This document shows, in pieces, positions 8,583 to 19,034 of a DNA stretch of 64,000 nucleotides. The number at the start of each line of letters is the position of its first letter. Positions within the stretch are counted from its first letter, which is position 1. The DNA is from Caulobacter sp. 73W (GTDB taxonomy: Bacteria > Pseudomonadota > Alphaproteobacteria > Caulobacterales > Caulobacteraceae), in contig NZ_CP158375.1 of assembly GCF_041021955.1 (NCBI RefSeq), positions 2,976,001-3,040,000 on the forward strand, in the 5' to 3' direction. The notes below the pieces were generated by a model. It did not search any database. It was given only the letters and a program-made list of their open reading frames with translations, and had not been told where the DNA came from. The position numbers and the translations under genes are program-made.

Positions 8583-9542
8583 CTACCCCTCAGCCGCCAA
8601 CCCCAGCAGCTCCTCCGCCAGCGCCGGCTTCACCGGGTCGAACGCCCGGGACTGCCAGTCCGGGACCAGACGGTCGATCAGCAGGAACAGCACCAGCCCT
8701 TCGTCCTGGCTCCAGAAGCGGCCGCCTCGGCGCAGTTCGCGCACCGCCGTGCCGGTGTCGACGCCGCGGCCGCGGGTGGTCCAGGCGAAGGCGGCCCATT
8801 GGCCGAGGCCTTCCATCGTCAGGAACAGGTCGTCCAGCGGCGCCCACTTGGCGTTGTCGCCGACGAAGAACTGGGCGCGGCGGGCGCGCATCTTGGCCAG
8901 GGCCTGGCGGGCATAGGCGCGTGCCTGGGTCTCATTGCGGGCGTTCAGGGCCTGGAACAGGGCGCCCAGTTCGTCCTCATAGGCGGCCACATAGGCCTCG
9001 TCCTTGGCGAAGGCGGCCTGCAGACTGTCGTCGGACAGGTCGTCCGGCAGGCCGTATTGCGCGGTCAGTTCGGCCAGGCGCGGGCTGACATAATAGAACT
9101 GCCGGGTGTGGGTCATCTCGTGGATGAGCACGCCCTGCATCAGGCCCTCCAGCCCTAGCGCGCTGTCCACCCCGGCGCCCTGCCAGATCGAGGGCAGGGC
9201 CATGACGAAGAACGCCTTGCGGTTCTCGTCGAACGGCGCGGCGAAGGAGGCGACGCGGGCGGGGATGGCCTGGCCGTCCGGCAGCTTCACCTGGCCGCCG
9301 TGGGCGACGCCGTTCCACGAGACGGGGCCGGCCGGCCCGGCGGTGTAGGCGCAGGTCTGGTCGAACAGCACGATAGTCGGCCGCTCGCCCGCCGACAGGG
9401 CCAGGTCCTGGCGGGCCGTGGTGCTCCAGGCGCCGATGGCGCGGTTGGCGAAGTTGGCGTCCTCCGGCGTCATCAGGCAGGCCGCTAGAGCGGCGGGCGC
9501 GGCGGCGGACAGGAGGAGGGCGGCGGCGAGGGCGCGGATCAT
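8583..9542 (-). CDS. Secreted protein with HExxH zinc-protease-like motif
   Basis: 319 residues with a signal peptide (MIRALAAALLLSAAAPAALA) and a central LIHEMTHTRQF motif (about residues 139-149), matching the HExxH zinc-binding signature, followed by a helical C-terminal half. I do not recognise the family; a gluzincin- or DUF-type metallopeptidase is likely but unproven, and the third zinc ligand is not obvious (a Glu in the EDEL/DEAY helix is a candidate). It lies between a DUF3089 hydrolase and a peptidoglycan carboxypeptidase on the same strand, which suggests an envelope role. Confidence 0.7.
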   Translation of the reverse strand: MIRALAAALLLSAAAPAALAACLMTPEDANFANRAIGAWSTTARQDLALSAGERPTIVLFDQTCAYTAGPAGPVSWNGVAHGGQVKLPDGQAIPARVASFAAPFDENRKAFFVMALPSIWQGAGVDSALGLEGLMQGVLIHEMTHTRQFYYVSPRLAELTAQYGLPDDLSDDSLQAAFAKDEAYVAAYEDELGALFQALNARNETQARAYARQALAKMRARRAQFFVGDNAKWAPLDDLFLTMEGLGQWAAFAWTTRGRGVDTGTAVRELRRGGRFWSQDEGLVLFLLIDRLVPDWQSRAFDPVKPALAEELLGLAAEG

Positions 9543-9598
9543 GGTCAAGCTCCTAGCCGTGAGCCTGCGGTGAGTCCGCTTAAATCCAAGCAAGGTTG

Positions 9599-10582
9599 CT
9601 ACGGCGCTTCTTGCACATATTCCCAATGCCAGGGCTCGAACGGGTAGTTGCGGAAGCCGAAGCGCTCCGCATTGGCGACCAGCCAGCGATAGGCGGGGTT
9701 GCGCGACTGGATCAGGCGGTTGGCGTCCTCGGTCGAGTCCGGCCGCACGCCACCCACATAGAGGTCCATGGCCAGACCCGTGCGGTGGGGCGAGCAGGTC
9801 GCCCGCACCACCCCGTCGCAGTTGTTGTCGCGGGCGCAGCGGGCGGCGTCGTATTCGGGGCTGCGATAGCCGCTGAAGATCTGCAGGTGGCGGGGATCGG
9901 CGGCCACTCCGCCGTCGCGCCGGGCCTCGGCGACCATCTGGCGATAGGCGGCCATGGCGGCGGTGCGCAACTGAATCGCCTTGCCGCCATAGCCCTCGTC
10001 CTTGGTGGCGTCGGCCAGTTGCGCGGCCGAGGGCGGGTTGGGGCAGACGCCTCGGGCGCGGACGCCGACATAGGGGCGGCGCGCGTGCATCTGCGCCTTC
10101 AACGTATCGAAGCTGGCGGTGGTGAAGCGGCCGTCGCCGGCCAGGCGGTGGCGTTTCTGCCACTGGGCCAGGGCGGCGGCGAAGCCGGGGGAGACGGCGG
10201 GGCAGTCGGTGCCGATCTCGTGCGCGGTCAGGGTCTCGTAGATGGCCCAGCCGGTCTCGGCCCGGCCGAAGGGCGACCAGGCCAGGGTGGTCAGGGTGCG
10301 GGCGTTGTCGCGGGCCGCCGCCTCGAAGGCCGGGTTGCGGCAGCCGTTGGGGTTCGGCGAGGCGGAGAGCACGGGGCCGGCGGAGGCCGGGGCGGGCGAG
10401 GGGGCGGCCGGCCCGCCGATGGCGCCTTGCGGTTCCGACGCCGTTGACGGCGCGCTCGAAGCGGGGGGCAGGTTCCTGGCCACCACCAGGCCGACGCCGA
10501 TGAGCCCCCCGACCGCCACGGGGAGGAACCATCGCTGAATCCGCGACTTTTTCTTGCTCAGTTTCGGCAGAGGAGTTGGCAT
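9599..10582 (-). CDS. VanY-type D-alanyl-D-alanine carboxypeptidase (peptidase M15B)
   Basis: 327 residues with an N-terminal membrane anchor (about 18-36, [18 protein letters not shown]), a Pro/Ala/Ser linker, and a C-terminal M15 domain with [25 protein letters not shown] (SxHxxGxAxD zinc motif) and PWHWEYV. Such enzymes trim D-Ala from peptidoglycan stems in the periplasm. The ATG at 10582 has no good ribosome site, and its CAT overlaps the ATG of the divergent L,D-transpeptidase, so a different start cannot be excluded. Confidence 0.9.
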   Translation of the reverse strand: MPTPLPKLSKKKSRIQRWFLPVAVGGLIGVGLVVARNLPPASSAPSTASEPQGAIGGPAAPSPAPASAGPVLSASPNPNGCRNPAFEAAARDNARTLTTLAWSPFGRAETGWAIYETLTAHEIGTDCPAVSPGFAAALAQWQKRHRLAGDGRFTTASFDTLKAQMHARRPYVGVRARGVCPNPPSAAQLADATKDEGYGGKAIQLRTAAMAAYRQMVAEARRDGGVAADPRHLQIFSGYRSPEYDAARCARDNNCDGVVRATCSPHRTGLAMDLYVGGVRPDSTEDANRLIQSRNPAYRWLVANAERFGFRNYPFEPWHWEYVQEAP

Positions 10583-11687
10583 GGTGTTGGGTCGCAAAAT
10601 CCTGATGGCGGGCGTTTGCGCCCTCGCGTTGGCCGCCTGTTCGGACCCTAACGCACGAGAGAGCCAAAGCGACGCTCCAACCGAAATGGCCAGTGGCCAG
10701 CTGCCGCCGGCCGTGACCCCGTCTGCCGCGCCGGCCCCCGCCGCCGGCCCCATCGTCGCCCCCGACGACCTGGCCGAGCAGGGCAAGGCGGTGAACGTGG
10801 CCGAGTTCGCCGCCGCGCAGAGCGATCCGATCGCCAAGCGCGACATGCTGGTCCGCGCCCAGGTGCTGCTGGACCGCGCCCGGTTCTCGCCCGGCGTGGT
10901 GGACGGCCAGGGCGGCGACAACGTCAGTAAGGCGATCGCCGCCTTTCAGAAGGCCAACAACCTGAACGCCAGCGGCCAGCTGGACGCCGACACCTGGGCC
11001 GCCCTGGTGCGTGACACCGGCTCGGCGGTCACGTCCTATGAGATCACCGAAGCCGACGTGGCCGGTCCGTTCGTGGAGAAGATCCCCGTCGACCTGACCG
11101 AGCAGGCCAAGATGGAGACCCTCGGCTACACCTCGCCGCTGGAGGCCCTGGCCGAGAAGTTCCACATGGGCGAGGGGCTGCTGCAGGCGCTGAACCCCGG
11201 CGCGGACTTCAGCAAGCCGGGGACGAAGATCGTGGTGGCGGCGGTGTCGACCGCCGAGCTGCCGCGCGTGCAGAAGATCGAGGTCGACAAGGCCGCCCGC
11301 CAGGTCCGCGCCTTTGACGGCGGCGGCAAGCTGGTGGCGGTCTATCCGGCCACCATCGGCTCCAACGACCGTCCTGCGCCGGACGGCGATTGGGCGGTGC
11401 GCACCGTGGCGCCCGAGCCGACCTACACCTTCGACGCCAGCCGGCTGAACTTCGGCTCGAAGAAGGCGCGGGAGGCGGGCAAGCTGACCATCGCCGCCGG
11501 GCCAAATAACCCCGTGGGCGCGGCCTGGATCGACCTGACCAAGGACACCTACGGCATTCACGGCACGCCGGAGCCGGCCAAGGTGGGCAAGGTGGCCAGC
11601 AACGGCTGCGTGCGCCTGACCAACTGGGACGCCAAGGCGCTGGCGGCGGCGGTGGAGAAGGGGGCCAAGGTCAGTTTCCTTGGCTGA
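10581..11687 (+). CDS. L,D-transpeptidase lipoprotein (YkuD) with peptidoglycan-binding domain
   Basis: 368 residues: lipobox LAAC (Cys 21), a peptidoglycan-binding PG_binding_1 segment (about 85-135, [21 protein letters not shown] to [11 protein letters not shown]), then a YkuD domain (about 235-365) with catalytic His in IHGTPEP (about 327) and SNGCVRL (Cys about 343). It forms 3-3 crosslinks or anchors proteins in peptidoglycan. GAGGAG lies six bases before the chosen ATG; an earlier in-frame ATG at 10554 would spoil the signal peptide. Confidence 0.95.
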   Translation: MVLGRKILMAGVCALALAACSDPNARESQSDAPTEMASGQLPPAVTPSAAPAPAAGPIVAPDDLAEQGKAVNVAEFAAAQSDPIAKRDMLVRAQVLLDRARFSPGVVDGQGGDNVSKAIAAFQKANNLNASGQLDADTWAALVRDTGSAVTSYEITEADVAGPFVEKIPVDLTEQAKMETLGYTSPLEALAEKFHMGEGLLQALNPGADFSKPGTKIVVAAVSTAELPRVQKIEVDKAARQVRAFDGGGKLVAVYPATIGSNDRPAPDGDWAVRTVAPEPTYTFDASRLNFGSKKAREAGKLTIAAGPNNPVGAAWIDLTKDTYGIHGTPEPAKVGKVASNGCVRLTNWDAKALAAAVEKGAKVSFLG

Positions 11688-11730
11688 CCGAATCCCTTGG
11701 CTAGCAAGAGATTGCTGAGCCCTGGAAAGA

Positions 11731-11765
11731 CGAAACGCCCCCGGCGAAGACCGGGAGCGTTTCTT
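11731..11765 (+). terminator. Intrinsic terminator of L,D-transpeptidase gene
   Basis: GAAACGC pairs with GCGTTTC, with inner CCGG pairs around CGAAGA, and is followed by TTTCTTTCTTG. It lies about 45 bases after the stop codon. Confidence 0.8.
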
Positions 11766-12083
11766 TCTTGATCAGCGCCAGGCGTCCCCCGACACCGGCT
11801 GCTGGAGGGGGACAGTCGCGGTGTTGAGACTCGGGCGCAAGCGGCGCTGGAGCGATTGCTACCGTTTCGCATAACCCTGTGTTTCAATGGCCACACAAAG
11901 CGCCTCAAAGAGACCTTGATCGCGCCCTTGCACCGCCCGATCCGTCCACCATCTTAATCAGGACGGCGCAGCCCGGTGGATGTCCCCTCCCCCAGCCTGC
12001 CGGACCCGCCGTCATGAGAGAGCCCGGCGCCCGCGAGACTTTCCCCCATCTCGCGGGCGCTTCTCGTTTCAGGCGGCCCCTTC
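11766..12083 (+). ncRNA. Non-coding spacer with terminator-like hairpin; possible small RNA
   Basis: No supported ORF in this stretch. A perfect 12-bp stem (12027-12038 with 12049-12060) has the loop CTTTCCCCCA and is followed on the plus strand by TTCTCGTTTC. Upstream near 11980 is CCCCTCCCCC, an anti-Shine-Dalgarno-like run. The T-rich side is plus strand, so the hairpin would end a plus-strand transcript that has no coding gene, which is why a small RNA is considered. No promoter could be fixed, so the 5' end is a guess. Confidence 0.3.
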
Positions 12084-12506
12084 TCAGACGGCTAAGGCCG
12101 TTTCAATGCAATCGATGAGCGCCTGAGCCTGGAAAGGCTTGTGCAGGAAGCAGACAACGCCCAGGGCGTTCGCTTTCTGGCGCGTGGCCTCGTTGGGGAA
12201 GGCGGTCATCAGGATCACCGGCGTGGCGATCCCGCGCGCCGACAGGGCCGACTTCAGGTCCACCCCGCTCAGGCCGGGCATATGGACGTCCGAGACGATG
12301 CAGGCGCTCCCGGCGGCGGCGTCCGACTCCAGGAACGCCTCGGCCGAGGCGAAGCCGCGCGCGGCGTAGCCGAGCGAGCGCAGCAGGCCTTCGGTGGAGA
12401 CGCGGACCGACTCGTCGTCGTCGACGACCGAGATAATCAAACCCGTGGTCAAAAACTCATCCTTGAAACGTCCACGGCGGAGGCGACGCGCCTTCGTCGT
12501 GGCCAC
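12084..12506 (-). CDS. Single-domain response regulator, FixJ-type receiver
   Basis: 140 residues, receiver domain only: acidic pocket DDD (29-31), phosphoacceptor Asp 73 in SDVHMPG, MTAF and HKPF (Lys switch). No output domain follows. The ATG at 12506 gives an 18-residue basic extension; a TTG start at about residue 19 would give a canonical length. It is divergent from the PAS kinase at 12606 and is its probable partner, as single-domain FixJ-like regulators beside HEVNQPL-type kinases usually are. Confidence 0.9.
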   Translation of the reverse strand: MATTKARRLRRGRFKDEFLTTGLIISVVDDDESVRVSTEGLLRSLGYAARGFASAEAFLESDAAAGSACIVSDVHMPGLSGVDLKSALSARGIATPVILMTAFPNEATRQKANALGVVCFLHKPFQAQALIDCIETALAV

Positions 12507-12605
12507 AGATGCCTGTTTCTCGCGCCTCGCGAAATCATACGGAGGTTTAGAAGCCGTGGCGGAATGTCGACTTCGAGCGCTATCTTACAAGTCGCAGAGG
12601 GCGCC

Positions 12606-13895
12606 ATGCAGACACTTGCCGCCCCAAAAGCCGGCGGGGACGGAATGCACGACGACGCGGCCGATGCGGTCGAACGATTGAAGGCGAGCGAATACCGCTA
12701 CCGAAATATGTTCGCGGCCATGACCGTGGCCTTTTGGGAGATGGATTTCAGCGGCGCCGGCCGGATCATCTACGGGCTGCGCAAGCAAGGTGTCGGCGAT
12801 CTTCAGCGCCACTTTGTCGAGCATCCTGGGGTGGTGCGGGAGCTCATGAAAGCCAGCCTCGTGCTGGACGTGAACGATAAGTCGATCGCTCAATTTGGCG
12901 CGCCGCGCGAAGTGCTTATGGGCCCCGTAGACCGGTTCTGGCCGGTGGCCAGCGAGAACGTCTTCGCCGAAAGCGTCGTCGCCGCCATCAGCGGCAAACC
13001 CAATTTCGAGGCGGTCACCCGCCTGCGCCGGCTGGATGGCGGCGAGATGGACGTGCTGTTCACCGCCAGCTTCCCCCGCGACTCGGTGGAGCGCGGCATC
13101 CTGCTGATCGGCCTGGTGGACCTGACCGACACCAAGCGGGCGCAGGACGAGCTGGCGCGCGTGCAGGCGGACCTGGCCCACGCGGCGCGGGTCTCGACCT
13201 TGGGGGAGCTGACCGCCTCCATCGCCCACGAGGTGAACCAGCCCCTGGCCGCCATCGTCACCAACGGGGAGGCGTCCTTGCGCTGGCTGAACCGGGCCCA
13301 GCCGGACCTCGACGAGGCTCGGGCCGCCATCAACCGCATGATCGCCGACGGCCAGCGGGCCAGCGGCATCATCGCCCGCATCCGCGCCATGTCGACCAAG
13401 ACCGCGCCGGACCCGGCCCTGCACGACCCGAACGCCCTGGTCGGGGACGCCAGCCTGCTGGTCCAGCGCGAGGTGGAGACCCACGACGTCAAGCTGATCC
13501 TCGACCTGGCCGCCGGCCTGCCCCCGGTGAAGGCCGATCCGGTGCAGGTGCAGCAGGTGGTGATGAACCTGCTGGTCAACGCTATCCAGGCCATGGCCGC
13601 CTGCGAGGCCTGTCAGGAGGTCGGCCGCCGCCTGACCGTGCGCACGCGCCCGGACGCGGAGGCCGCCGGCGTGCGGGTGGAGGTCGAGGACGCCGGCCCC
13701 GGCGTCGAAGATGGCAAGGCCGACCAGCTGTTCAACGCCTTCTTCACCACCAAGGCGACCGGCATGGGCATGGGCCTGTCGATCTGCAAGTCGATCATCG
13801 AGGCCCACGGCGGGCGCATCTGGGCGCGCAACAAGCCTGCCGGCCGCGGCGCGGTTTTCGCCTTCACTCTGCCGGAAGGTGCGGAGGCGGTCTAA
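12606..13895 (+). CDS. PAS-domain sensor histidine kinase (FixL/TodS-like core)
   Basis: 429 residues, soluble. A PAS-like domain (about 25-175) precedes HisKA with SIAHEVNQPLAAI (His 208) and an HATPase with the N box LVNAIQ (about 323), EDAGPG and GMGMGLSICKSI. No membrane segment is visible, so the signal is intracellular. GAGGG lies just upstream of this ATG; an ATG at 12564 is in frame but poorly placed. It is divergent from the receiver-only regulator, which probably accepts its phosphate. Confidence 0.92.
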   Translation: MQTLAAPKAGGDGMHDDAADAVERLKASEYRYRNMFAAMTVAFWEMDFSGAGRIIYGLRKQGVGDLQRHFVEHPGVVRELMKASLVLDVNDKSIAQFGAPREVLMGPVDRFWPVASENVFAESVVAAISGKPNFEAVTRLRRLDGGEMDVLFTASFPRDSVERGILLIGLVDLTDTKRAQDELARVQADLAHAARVSTLGELTASIAHEVNQPLAAIVTNGEASLRWLNRAQPDLDEARAAINRMIADGQRASGIIARIRAMSTKTAPDPALHDPNALVGDASLLVQREVETHDVKLILDLAAGLPPVKADPVQVQQVVMNLLVNAIQAMAACEACQEVGRRLTVRTRPDAEAAGVRVEVEDAGPGVEDGKADQLFNAFFTTKATGMGMGLSICKSIIEAHGGRIWARNKPAGRGAVFAFTLPEGAEAV

Positions 13896-13933
13896 GGGTG
13901 GCTTGCGGGCATGAGGCGCGCTAACCAGACCGC

Positions 13934-14263
13934 ATGGCGCGCAGCAAGCAAGTTCCCGAGTTCAAGGTCGAGATCGACGGCCGCACCTATGTCTGGTGGC
14001 TGCAACGCCGGCCGGCCTGGTCGCGGGACGACAACGCCATGACCGGCATGGCCCTGGCCGCGCGCGACGCCGAGGGGCAGCGCGAGGTGGTGCTGGAGTT
14101 CCCGCCCGGTCCGCGCCCGCGCCTGGGCGCGCCGGTGCTGAAGCCGGAATCGATCCCCGTGCGCCTGGTGACCACCGCCATCGCCTCGGCTATCGCGGCG
14201 GGGTGGGATCCGCTGTCGCGCGGCAAGCCGGTGATGATCATCGTGGACGCCGACGGCCAGTAA
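13934..14263 (+). CDS. Conserved hypothetical protein
   Basis: 109 residues, no signal peptide or membrane segment. It begins MARSKQVPEFKVEIDGRTYVWW and alternates short beta-strand-like blocks; one helix-like stretch (TTAIASAIAAGWDP) precedes a C-terminal GKPVMIIVDADGQ. I do not recognise a family. It follows the histidine kinase by 38 bases on the same strand and could share its transcript, but nothing else links them. Confidence 0.65.
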   Translation: MARSKQVPEFKVEIDGRTYVWWLQRRPAWSRDDNAMTGMALAARDAEGQREVVLEFPPGPRPRLGAPVLKPESIPVRLVTTAIASAIAAGWDPLSRGKPVMIIVDADGQ

Positions 14264-14286
14264 GGCCGGTCGCCGGGCGCCCGCGA

Positions 14287-14445
14287 TTATGGCGCCGGTG
14301 GTGGAGGCGGTGATGATGGCGGCGAAACAAGGTTGAGCCGCTTGAGCAGCTCAAGCATCTGATGCGTCCGCGACGCGCACCCGTAAAGCACCAATGAAAC
14401 CCAGGCCATCCACGCCCAGGCGAGCACGAACAACACGATCTCCAT
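14287..14445 (-). CDS. Small single-pass membrane protein, GCASR type
   Basis: 52 residues: one membrane helix (about 4-24) with many Trp (LAWAWMAW), then GCASRTHQMLELLKR and a polyproline tail. It is clearly paralogous to the 39-residue protein at 14579-14698 (about half of aligned residues identical). I start at the ATG preceded by GGGGGG; the frame runs further upstream without similarity to the paralogue. Function unknown; the basic, cytoplasmic post-membrane helix could bind a partner. Confidence 0.6.
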   Translation of the reverse strand: MEIVLFVLAWAWMAWVSLVLYGCASRTHQMLELLKRLNLVSPPSSPPPPPAP

Positions 14446-14578
14446 GACGCTCAGCCCCCCAGCTGAATTCAGGATGAGACCGATGTTATGTGAAAGAATA
14501 TCAATCGTATAGCGAAGCTTGCACAACTTTCGTGCAAGGGTAGTGATCGAGCGCTCCCCGCTTCCCCGCGTGAAGGGG

Positions 14579-14698
14579 CTAATCCCGCTCCCGCTTCATG
14601 ACGCGCAGCAGCTGATGCAGGCGCGAGGCGCAGGCGTAGAGCATCACCGTCACCCAGGCCGCCCAGGTCCAGGCGGCTGCGTACAGAACCATCTTCAT
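14579..14698 (-). CDS. Small single-pass membrane protein, ACASR type (paralogue)
   Basis: 39 residues starting MKMVLYAAAWTWAAWV, one membrane helix, then YACASRLHQLLRVMKRERD. It aligns without gaps to the first 39 residues of the protein at 14287-14445: both have the spacing W-x-W-x-A-W-V, LYxCASRxHQ and a basic KR end. It is on the same strand, 133 bases upstream of the other. The conservation of a reading frame this short argues that both are real genes. No family name known to me. Confidence 0.58.
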   Translation of the reverse strand: MKMVLYAAAWTWAAWVTVMLYACASRLHQLLRVMKRERD

Positions 14699-14891
14699 CA
14701 AGCCGCCGGCCCCCGCCGTTGATCCACCGCCCGACGCTATTCAGCCCCCCGCCGCTCGCCTAGGCGGCGTTCAGGACAAAATCCCGGGGCGCGGCGCACG
14801 ATCAGGCGCGTGGCTGAGGCGGGTTGCTGAGGGGCGGGCGATTGCGGGCAAGCGGCCGCGCCGGCCCGCCTCCCCCTAAGGAGAAGGATCT

Positions 14892-15260
14892 TCAGGCTAG
14901 GTCGCCCGGCTCGTAGGACGGCCGGATTTCGATCTCGCTCGGGCCGGGCATTGGGTTGGGACAGCGTTTCACCCAGGCGACGGCTTCGTCCAGGTCCTTG
15001 ACGTCCCATAGCCAGAAGCCGGCGACCTGGTCGCGGGCCGGGGTGAAGGGGCCGTCGATCACCGTGCGGGCGGCGCCGTCGAAGGCGATGCGCTTGCCGT
15101 GAGACGTGGGCTTGAGGCCGTCGGCCATGACCAGGACCCCGGCGGCCTGAGGTTCGTCGTTGAAGCGGCCCATGGCCTGCATCATCGCGTCGGTTTGCGG
15201 CGTGCGGACGAAATCCGTCTCGCTATCGCCGGTGGCTTTCACCAGCACCATCACGCGCAT
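14892..15260 (-). CDS. YciI-like (DGPF domain) protein
   Basis: 122 residues of PF03795 type: N-terminal strand MRVMVLVKA, the signature DGPFTPARDQVAGFWLWDVKD (broken here as DGPF and AGFWL) and EAVAWVKRCPNPMPG. Related proteins are dimeric ferredoxin-like folds; the group often sits near ECF sigma factors, but none is here. The function is unknown. It is monocistronic between a GC-rich spacer and the uvrB region. Confidence 0.88.
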   Translation of the reverse strand: MRVMVLVKATGDSETDFVRTPQTDAMMQAMGRFNDEPQAAGVLVMADGLKPTSHGKRIAFDGAARTVIDGPFTPARDQVAGFWLWDVKDLDEAVAWVKRCPNPMPGPSEIEIRPSYEPGDLA

Positions 15261-15368
15261 TGTCCTTCTCCGTCGCTGGGGTGTTCGATGATGGAACGAC
15301 GGATGGGGTGGGGGGAAGCCGACAGGGTGGGGGGATTTTATTGGGGCGGGCTTTGTTTGGCGGGCGCC

Positions 15369-15401
15369 TCACCCCTGCCCCTCTCCCGCGAGGGGCGAGG
15401 G
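15369..15401. repeat. Short REP-like palindrome
   Basis: CACCCCTGCCCCTCTC and GAGGGGCGAGGG surround CCGC, immediately downstream of uvrB. It resembles a short form of the GC-rich elements found elsewhere in the window and may also act in uvrB termination. Confidence 0.5.
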
Positions 15402-15404
15402 CGT

Positions 15405-17564
<2,160 letters not shown>

Positions 17565-17641
17565 GATGTGAAAGTAGGTTCTCGCCGCCCCGAACGCCAG
17601 CGCGGCTGCTGACGGTGAGTGTCAGCAACTGGCGGCAGGTG

Positions 17642-18364
17642 TCAGTGGTTCCCGCCGCCTAGCAGAGCCGCCTGGAAACCCTTGGGGTCGGCGGTGAAGC
17701 CGGCCAGGGCGTTTCTGGTCAGGACACCGGGATAGACCTCGTCCGCACCGTTCTCCAGGGCGTCGAGGGTCTCGGATACGACTTCCTCCGGCGTCAGGCG
17801 CGGCTCGGGCAGGCCGCGGCCCATGTCGGTGTCGACCTGCACGGGCAGGACGGCGACGACCGCGACCCCATGCGGGGCCAGTTCGGCGCGCAGGGCGGTG
17901 TTGAGCATCAGGCCGGCGGCCTTGGAGGCCGAATAGGTCACGGCCCCGCGCGCCGCCACCTTGGCCAGCATGGACAGGACGTTGACCAGCCCGCCCCTGG
18001 CCGCCTTCAGCGCCGGGGCGAAGGCCTGGGTGAGGGCCAGCGGCGCCAGGTAGTTGACCTCGATCTCCCTGCGGGCGGCGTCGACCACGTCGTCGCGCAG
18101 CAACTCGCCGCCGAAGATGACCCCGGCGTTGTTGATCAGCAGGGTGACGTCCGGCGCGGCCTTGGCGGCGGCGGCGATCTGGGCGGCGTCGGATACGTCG
18201 AGGGCGAGAGGGACGATGCGCGGGTCATTGAACGCGATCGAGCCGGCGTCCCGGGCGGCGGCGTAGACCTTGGCCGCGCCACGGTCGAGCAAGGCCTGGA
18301 CATAGGCGCGGCCGATGCCGCGATTGGCGCCGGTGACGAGGGCGATTGAGCCTTGGATCTGCAT
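17642..18364 (-). CDS. Short-chain dehydrogenase/reductase
   Basis: 240 residues, classical [11 protein letters not shown] cofactor motif (about 11-18), NNAG (about 78-81), catalytic Ser in LSMLA and YSASK (Tyr/Lys about 143-147). The N-terminal Ala/Arg residues after beta-2 (AAARD) suggest NADP. Substrate unknown. The upstream region carries GTGCATATGCAC, matched by GTGCGTATGCAC before the marR-type gene, so this enzyme is probably the regulator's target. Confidence 0.93.
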   Translation of the reverse strand: MQIQGSIALVTGANRGIGRAYVQALLDRGAAKVYAAARDAGSIAFNDPRIVPLALDVSDAAQIAAAAKAAPDVTLLINNAGVIFGGELLRDDVVDAARREIEVNYLAPLALTQAFAPALKAARGGLVNVLSMLAKVAARGAVTYSASKAAGLMLNTALRAELAPHGVAVVAVLPVQVDTDMGRGLPEPRLTPEEVVSETLDALENGADEVYPGVLTRNALAGFTADPKGFQAALLGGGNH

Positions 18365-18391
18365 GGTGGTGTCTCCAGTGGAGCTTCATAA

Positions 18392-18403
18392 GTGCATATG
18401 CAC
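18392..18403. promoter_or_regulatory. MarR-type operator before SDR gene
   Basis: Perfect 12-bp palindrome GTGCATATGCAC, 28 bases before the SDR start. One base different from the palindrome in front of the MarR-family gene at 18891-18902. Confidence 0.7.
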
Positions 18404-18449
18404 AATATGATGCGCAAGGGGCCGCCCGGCGGCTTGTACGGATGCGGCG

Positions 18450-18875
18450 TCAGATGTGCTGGGTCAGCTTAAGCAGCTGGCGGCGGAGGTTTTCGGCTTC
18501 CGTCAGGCCGACGCGGCCCTCGAAGGCGTCCTGGGCCTCGCGCCACAGGGGCAGGGCGGCCTTCAGGCGGTCGCGTCCCTCGGCGGTGAGGGTGAGGATC
18601 AGCTGGCGCGACCCCTGGCCCTTGGGCGTGGCGGCGACCAGGCCGTCGCGCTGCAGCGGCTGCAGGGTGCGGACCAGGGTGGTGCGGTCGGTGACCAGCA
18701 GGCGCGACAGCTCGACCATGGTCAGACCGTCGCCTTCCAGCTGCGCCAGCAGGCTGAACTGCGGCCCGGTCAGGCCGACCGGCGCCAAGCGCTTGTCGTA
18801 CAACTGGGAGACGTACCGCGTGGCCTGGCGAAGGGCGAAGGCGTTGCAGGTGTTGATGCGCTGAGGCTTGGCCAT
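18450..18875 (-). CDS. MarR family transcriptional regulator
   Basis: 141 residues, winged helix: LTGPQFSLLAQLEGDGLTMVELSRLLVTDRTTLVRTLQPL is the HTH (about 35-74) followed by the wing and RQLILTLTAEGRDRL. MarR proteins are dimeric repressors released by small ligands, often phenolics or lipophiles. It is upstream of the SDR on the same strand and both promoters have the same palindrome, so an autoregulated drug- or metabolite-responsive pair is likely. Confidence 0.93.
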   Translation of the reverse strand: MAKPQRINTCNAFALRQATRYVSQLYDKRLAPVGLTGPQFSLLAQLEGDGLTMVELSRLLVTDRTTLVRTLQPLQRDGLVAATPKGQGSRQLILTLTAEGRDRLKAALPLWREAQDAFEGRVGLTEAENLRRQLLKLTQHI

Positions 18876-18890
18876 GGGGCTTCAATGGTC

Positions 18891-18902
18891 GTGCGTATGC
18901 AC
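18891..18902. promoter_or_regulatory. MarR-type operator before its own gene
   Basis: GTGCGTATGCAC, 15 bases upstream of the regulator's ATG. It matches GTGCATATGCAC at 18392-18403 in 11 of 12 bases, supporting autoregulation. Confidence 0.7.
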
Positions 18903-18976
18903 ACTGTCAAGATTACATTGTTATGCGAAATGGGGATAACTGGCGCGGCCCTGTGAGGCTTGCGCGCCTCCATACT

Positions 18977-19016
18977 GTGTGACATACACTGTGTATCGCA
19001 CACCATGTGATACACA
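18977..19016. promoter_or_regulatory. Overlapping palindromes before padR (candidate PadR operator)
   Basis: TGTGTATC (18990-18997) and GATACACA (19009-19016) are perfect inverted repeats with an 11-base gap; GTGT-GACAT-ACAC (18977-18989) adjoins them. PadR regulators bind such TGT/ACA dyads and usually repress themselves. The last arm is 19 bases from the padR ATG. Confidence 0.65.
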
Positions 19017-19034
19017 CTATTTGGCGCACACCTC

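Noticed and set aside
17573..17600. Possible SOS box before uvrB (GTTC and GAAC)
   Set aside because: The arms are inverted and ten bases apart; the alphaproteobacterial LexA box is the direct repeat GTTC-N7-GTTC.
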